Source of the DNA: Margaritifera margaritifera
Lineage: Eukaryota; Mollusca; Bivalvia; Unionida; Margaritiferidae
Direction of reading: 5' to 3'
NCBI GenBank assembly: GCA_029931535.1
Contig: JAQPZY010001664.1
Coordinates: 5,548,501-5,612,500, forward strand
DNA length: 64,000 bases
The notes below the pieces were generated by a model. That model had not been told where the DNA came from, did no database searches, and saw only the letters and a program-made list of their open reading frames with translations. Positions 59,352 through 64,000 of this stretch are shown piece by piece (positions within the stretch are counted from its first letter, which is position 1; every line of letters begins with the position of its first letter). Position numbers and translations under genes: made by a program.

Positions 59352-60404
59352 AGCTTGCCATGAGCAATGCATGCAAATTTTGTTTCACTTGCAGAAGAGC
59401 TTGCCAACTGAGATGTTAACAGGCTAAGAAAACCTAGATATGCAGTCAATTTAAATTGAATGTTGTTTCCCTGGTTTGTTTTTAGACCCATTTACTCAAT
59501 GATTTTTGACCAAATACAGAGGTCCCTTCTTATAAGGCCACCCCTTCTGCACTAAAAACCAGGACCTATAAAAGAGGTGGCCTCTCTTGAGAGGTTACAG
59601 AATGGAAGAAAGATATCAATTTATTGTCTAGAAAGGTGGCCCCTCTCAAGTGCGACCGTTGTGTACATTTGTGACAGACCATTGTATAAATTTTTGCCTG
59701 GCAAGTAATGTTTATTTGTTAATATATGAAAAGCATGTTTAAAGAATCTGATAATTCAATGCCGTCAACGTAATGTAAGCATATGTCCACCATGTTGAAA
59801 ATTCCTGTGAAAGGAAAGGCTGTTCAGAAAAGCCTAACTATTTTTCTTGCTAACATTGAACAATGCTATTGCTACTGAACTTGGCTCAGAGAACAGGGAG
59901 AAAGTCACCTACCTTGGCTGGGCAACTATGTGCTCTTGAACATGTTGGAACCAGAAATCAAAAAGGACAAGAGAATCAACTGTAAAAGTTGTTGAAGGAA
60001 TCACAAGTGACTTTATGTTATTTTCAATTTCTAATAAATGTACACTTCATTCCTCAATTAAAACTTCATGGTAAACTGATTAATGTACAAAACAATTTTG
60101 AATAAAATGCTTCTTATGCTTACTACATTATTTACCAAATGCATGTTTAGGAAAATCAAGAAAATAATTATCAGTACTATCTCTAGTTTCAGCTAGATAC
60201 ATCAGACTTGCAATCCAATTCAATGTAGAATTCATGTCAAACTTAAGATCATTTACCTTGTATAACATTTTTGTTTCAACATTTTTACTCTAAGAGATTC
60301 ATTTGTTGAGTAAAATATGTTCTTTGAGAATACTTTCCTGATCATAATATGTTTGTAAACAGATGTTAACCACGTCTTTTGACTTGTGTTAGCAATGCGA
60401 GTGC
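59352..60404. other. Likely IBA57 intron or upstream: no exon seen
   Basis: A GTAGGT donor-like site on the minus strand near 59910 was checked, but the sequence before it does not resemble IBA57. Nothing else was recognised. Confidence 0.4.
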
Positions 60405-60640
60405 TAAAATGTCTGCTTACTGAGACAGAAGTCAGATGAGAGCAATCTCCCCTTGGATAAAGGGACTGGCACATAATCCCATAATTCATCAGTTACTACT
60501 GGTAGAGATGTGAATGCTCTTCTAGGGATGTAACTAAGGGAAGGGCCCAGATTATTATCTGGTATTATTGATGAAATATATTTTACTCTAAAAATTGGTT
60601 TCTTCTTCAAAATACATTACCCAATCATAGGATAATAGAT
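60405..60640. repeat. Dispersed segment shared with 225-440
   Basis: GTCAGATGAGAG, ATAATTCATCAGTTACTACT and GTTTCTTCTTCAAAATACAT match pieces of 225-440. Open frames here, such as 60610-60404 minus, are therefore repeat-derived and not IBA57. Confidence 0.55.
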
Positions 60641-60710
60641 AAGAGGTGGAGGGAGTTGCATCCCATTACCCCTTGGACCTAACTCCAGTCTCCTAATGTA
60701 TGAGAAGCAG

Positions 60711-61934
60711 CAGGGCTCAAAATTAACTGTAGTCTGCTAGCCTGAGCCTAGTAAATTTCCTGTTGGACTAGTAGTTTTCATAAATTTTAAAAGTCCGATG
60801 GCTAGTAAACTTTTAGTTGTCACAAGTCAGCATTTATTTACGCTATCGTACATAATTTTTGAAAATCCGAATGATCAGAACAATGTCCAAGTTCTCTCAG
60901 AGCTAATTGCGTAAATCCCCAAGATTCAATTGCTCCTCTAGAGGGCTAGAACAAATGAGGATTTTACAAAGCGTATTTCACAATGTGGCTGTATAAATCT
61001 TTACTGGTTTTGTTAGATTTATTAGGTAAAGTTGTATTAAAAGACTCAGAGTAATTAAAGACATACAAAATGTTATACTCGCAATTTCTGAGAAGACATA
61101 CCGTCTTTCTATCGATTTCATGCCGGTAGGGCTCAATATAAGGTAATTTAAGTTTGCTAGGCCTGGTAGAAAGGGGCTACTCTATGCTGACACCGCATGG
61201 TTTTGTCGAATTCCAACTTTTCAATAGGCAATGCGCTCTGACCTCACACCCCAACATAAATGTCAAAATATCTAAAATGGAGTAGGAAGGTCAGAGGAAA
61301 CTCAGACTAAATGACTGTAAACCAGACTTATGAACTTGTCAAACCGCCACTGTAGTGCCAGGTCATCAGAATCCCTATTAATGATTAACCATTCTGTCTT
61401 TAAAGGATTAGCATCATGGAGACACATTTTTTGTTCAAAGGTTTGTATCTGTTGTGAAAACCAGCGCAATGCCTATATTGCTATAATGAGATATCTTCTC
61501 ACCCTGCTTTCACTGTAGCACAATGGGTACTGCCTTAAATCATCTATCTGTCGAGTTATGATACATAATGACCCGTGTGAATGAGGTTTTTATCTTTTTC
61601 TCATATTAGGTTATTTTCTTTTTCTGGATGACAAGGCTCTAAATATGTTCACTGAATCCTCTTTTTTACGGTTAATTTCTGGAGAATCAGTCATTGTTTT
61701 TCTTGTAAACTTGTAGTGAATATTTTCAAGTAACCTTGGTGGTTTTCTAAAGCAAGATTTTTACTTTTGAATTATGAATGATTGTGATATTTAAGAAATA
61801 AAAGTATTGCTAATCTAGTACATGTCTGACATTGTTTTGTGGGAAGGACTAATTAAGATTCAGCAGGACTAGTAACTATTTCAATCTATTAGTCCTTCTG
61901 GCTACAAGAAAATTTTTGTTAAATTTTAGGCCTG
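60711..61934 (+). mobile_element. hAT-type nonautonomous element
   Basis: Left end CAGGGCTCAAAATTAAC and right end GTTAAATTTTAGGCCTG are imperfect inverted repeats. Subterminal CTAGTAAATTTCCTGTTGGA/CTAGTAG and GCAGGACTAGTAAC motifs repeat the core TGGACTAG in both halves. It is 1,224 bp with no transposase. Clear 8-bp target duplications were not established. The end at 25985-26100 is from the same family. Confidence 0.82.
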
Positions 61935-61999
61935 AGCAGGTTTAAGTCTTATGTGAGATATAAGCAAAGAATTGCACAGATTGTTTAAGAGATAAAGTC

Positions 62000-64000
62000 T
62001 TCAGGAACCCACATCATTACAAAGCTGATGAGGGACCTGGAAAAATAGCCTGTCACACTGCTGATATTTGTCCAACCAGATCAAATCAAGCTGTCTGAGA
62101 TGAAAGGTCTCAGACAGAAGCTGGAGAATGTCATACAAGACCACCATCCCATTGCTTGGAAAATGTCAGTCAGGTAGCAGTTTTGCTCAAATGTAAGACT
62201 AGTAGTGACTGTCCAACGTCACAAGCTAATAAGTGTAAGAAATTTCTAAATAGTCCAAGTTAATTCCTTGTAGGCAGAATGGAAAACCTAACAAATCCAG
62301 GATAAAGGACCCTGTTGGGCAATAATGTCCTTCCCTTCTTTCAGTGGCAACAACAAGCAACATCTCTCCTGATCAACTAACTACATATCAGCGACCAATT
62401 CAAATCTTAAACAGGGTCCTGGTGATGCCCTTGGGAAGAAGGGTTTAATGAAGATGGAGGTTCATAAATGAAAGATTGATTTCCCTTGAATGGAGCCTGT
62501 TCTTGGCAATGAAGCCAGGGGACTGACATGAGTGAAACCAATTCATCGTGACAGAACTGGAAGTAGTATCGGTCAACCGATAAGGCATGAATTTGAGAGA
62601 TTCTGCCTGCTAGGTTTAGGGAGAAGGTTTTACACGAGTCAGTGAGGCTGCAGTTTGAAGGGAGGTTTGTTTAACCATGTCAGAATACAAGCCAGTTTCC
62701 ATTTCAGATAAAGTGTCAAGGCCTTCAGTTGAGACAAGTTGAAATTAGTTAGAAGGAGGGAGAGGTCTTTGTTTTGGCCTTTGTCGTCTCTTCCACGATG
62801 GTGAAATGTTTCAGAAATTGTGGATGGCTAGGTCTTGATGGTGATCAAGGGTAACTTCTCCGAGGAGAGGCAAAGGAGAAAGTACCAGTGTGTTGGTACT
62901 GAGGCTTTTAAAGGAGTGATATTTCCTGCTTGTACTGTTGGAAGAAGATTCTCTATTTCAAAGTAGTAGGCCTTCTTGCTTGAGCAATTCTGTCCATCAC
63001 TTACTTGCAAAAATGTTTCTTTCTGAGGACTTGTTTGATATTAGCCAGGGGTGCATGTTAAGCATGTCTGGGTTGTGATGGAAAACCTGCATGCAAGTTA
63101 TTTCCACAGTATGGAAATAACGAAGAATCTCAGCCACTAGATTGAAGAGGTTGTTTATCAATGATTTCTCCCAACTGGCAGAGGGTTAGTCTGGCCTCCG
63201 ATTCCCTCGCTATATGAATAACCTGAAAGGGCATTGACTGCCAGGCTTTCAGATCTAGAATTGGGGAGACAAAGGTTGGGCGCTTGGTGTTCCACTTTGT
63301 CATAAAGAGGTCCACTAGGGGTCAACTGCATATTTGACTGAAGACTGAGGAGTGGATGGACCAATCTGTGTGAATTGGTTGGTTCTGTCTGGACAGTGAG
63401 TCCACTTGGACATAGAACCTGCCTGGAATCTGGTGGACTTGAATGTGGATTTGTCAATGATGACATCACTTGAGAAAATCCTTAACAAAAAAGAATAGAT
63501 CTGAGAATTTTCTTTCCCCTTGCTACTGAATGTAACTGACAACAGCAGAATTAAGAATTGGAATGCCCTTTCTTGAGTGCATCTCCCATGATCGAAAGGC
63601 ATTCATTATGGCTTTCATCATTAAGAGGCTGATGTGATGTGCATGGACCACTCCTGAAGGGACCAAACCCCACTCACTTTTTGGTCATGATGTCCATGAA
63701 AATCAAAATTTCCTGAGGCTGAACCTGAAGTAGAATGCCTGCATTAAGTCAAGATGTCCTCCCATTTGCTGAGATGGAGGCTTATGTAATCTGAGATACC
63801 GATCATTTGGTCTAGTTGGCAGTTCTGCCACTACCGAGAGAGATGGATCATCTGCTGGGGTCTCGTGAACAAGCAACCCAAAATAAGAAGATCCATAGCC
63901 ACATTAAGATGACCCAAGAGACAAAGAAACTCCAAGGCTAAAATTCCTTTCTCTGAACAGATGGAAGACAAAATGGAGAGAGTCTTAAAGGCATATTCCT
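62000..64000 (-). pseudogene. DIRS-type retroelement relic: RT end, RNase H, tyrosine recombinase
   Basis: Minus strand, running off the right edge. In order: an RT connection block LLGHLNVAMDLLILG-like near 63915-63870; RNase H with a MMKAIMNAFRSWEM block near 63620-63580 and SYIQ near 63535; PGRF...VDSLSRQNQ near 63430-63385; LVDLFMTKWNTKRPTFVSP near 63315-63255; then a recombinase region with RISQIHAL-type, LVSLMSVPWL and QEQAPFKGN blocks near 62610-62480; finally MGWWSS near 62150-62138, the C-terminal tyrosine-recombinase segment. Many stops and shifts make it dead. It is the same family as the + strand relic at 2350-3662, and together they cover most of the polyprotein. The family call is from remembered motif order. 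Confidence 0.85.

Noticed and set aside
59243..59491. 82-codon minus-strand frame as an IBA57 exon
   Set aside because: It overlaps the foldback MITE and has no YgfZ/IBA57 similarity.
60404..60610. Minus-strand frame as an upstream IBA57 exon
   Set aside because: Its core is shared with the dispersed segment at 225-440, so it is repeat-derived.

Overview
The window is animal nuclear DNA: AT-rich, with short GT-AG exons separated by long repeat-filled introns. The repeats (tRNA-derived SINEs, tandem-core elements with ~145 bp units, DIRS-type and CR1/Jockey-like retroelements, pogo/Tigger and hAT transposons) suggest a lophotrochozoan, most likely a bivalve mollusc. That assignment is inference. 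Only two host genes could be recognised. Most other open frames are repeat-derived or chance.

Gene 1 (+ strand, 10216-46508) is the C-terminal half of KDM1A/LSD1, the FAD-dependent H3K4me1/2 demethylase. Nine exons encode about 427 residues: the antiparallel coiled-coil tower that binds CoREST, then the C-terminal amine-oxidase lobe with Lys661, Trp695, Trp751, Tyr761, Glu801 and Thr810 equivalents. All splice sites are GT-AG and the reading phase is continuous through all nine exons. The SWIRM domain and N-terminal oxidase part are not visible and should lie upstream of the window.

Gene 2 (- strand, 58927-55201) is the C-terminal part of IBA57, the mitochondrial folate-binding-fold protein needed for 4Fe-4S cluster assembly. 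Two exons are seen: one with the KGCYLGQE signature and the terminal GcvT-like barrel exon. Earlier exons were not found. KDM1A and IBA57 are convergent, with about 8.7 kb between their stop codons.

Layout: 1-8.3 kb holds two family A arrays, a + strand DIRS relic and a possible gag-like relic. 9.2-9.9 kb holds a 66-bp minisatellite and a SINE. 10.2-46.5 kb is KDM1A. Its introns carry a LINE, pogo/Tigger copies, a hAT relic, foldback elements, SINEs and tandem arrays of families B, C and E. 46.7-52 kb holds family D arrays. 52-55 kb holds foldback repeats. 55.2-59 kb is the IBA57 3' part with a pogo-type element in its intron. 59.1-64 kb holds a foldback MITE, a hAT-type nonautonomous element and a - strand DIRS relic that runs off the window.

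The most unusual pattern is that several sequence-unrelated tandem families share a unit near 145-147 bp, the length of nucleosome-core DNA. In the KDM1A intron 7 array, most units also carry a CCAAT-box (NF-Y-like) core.
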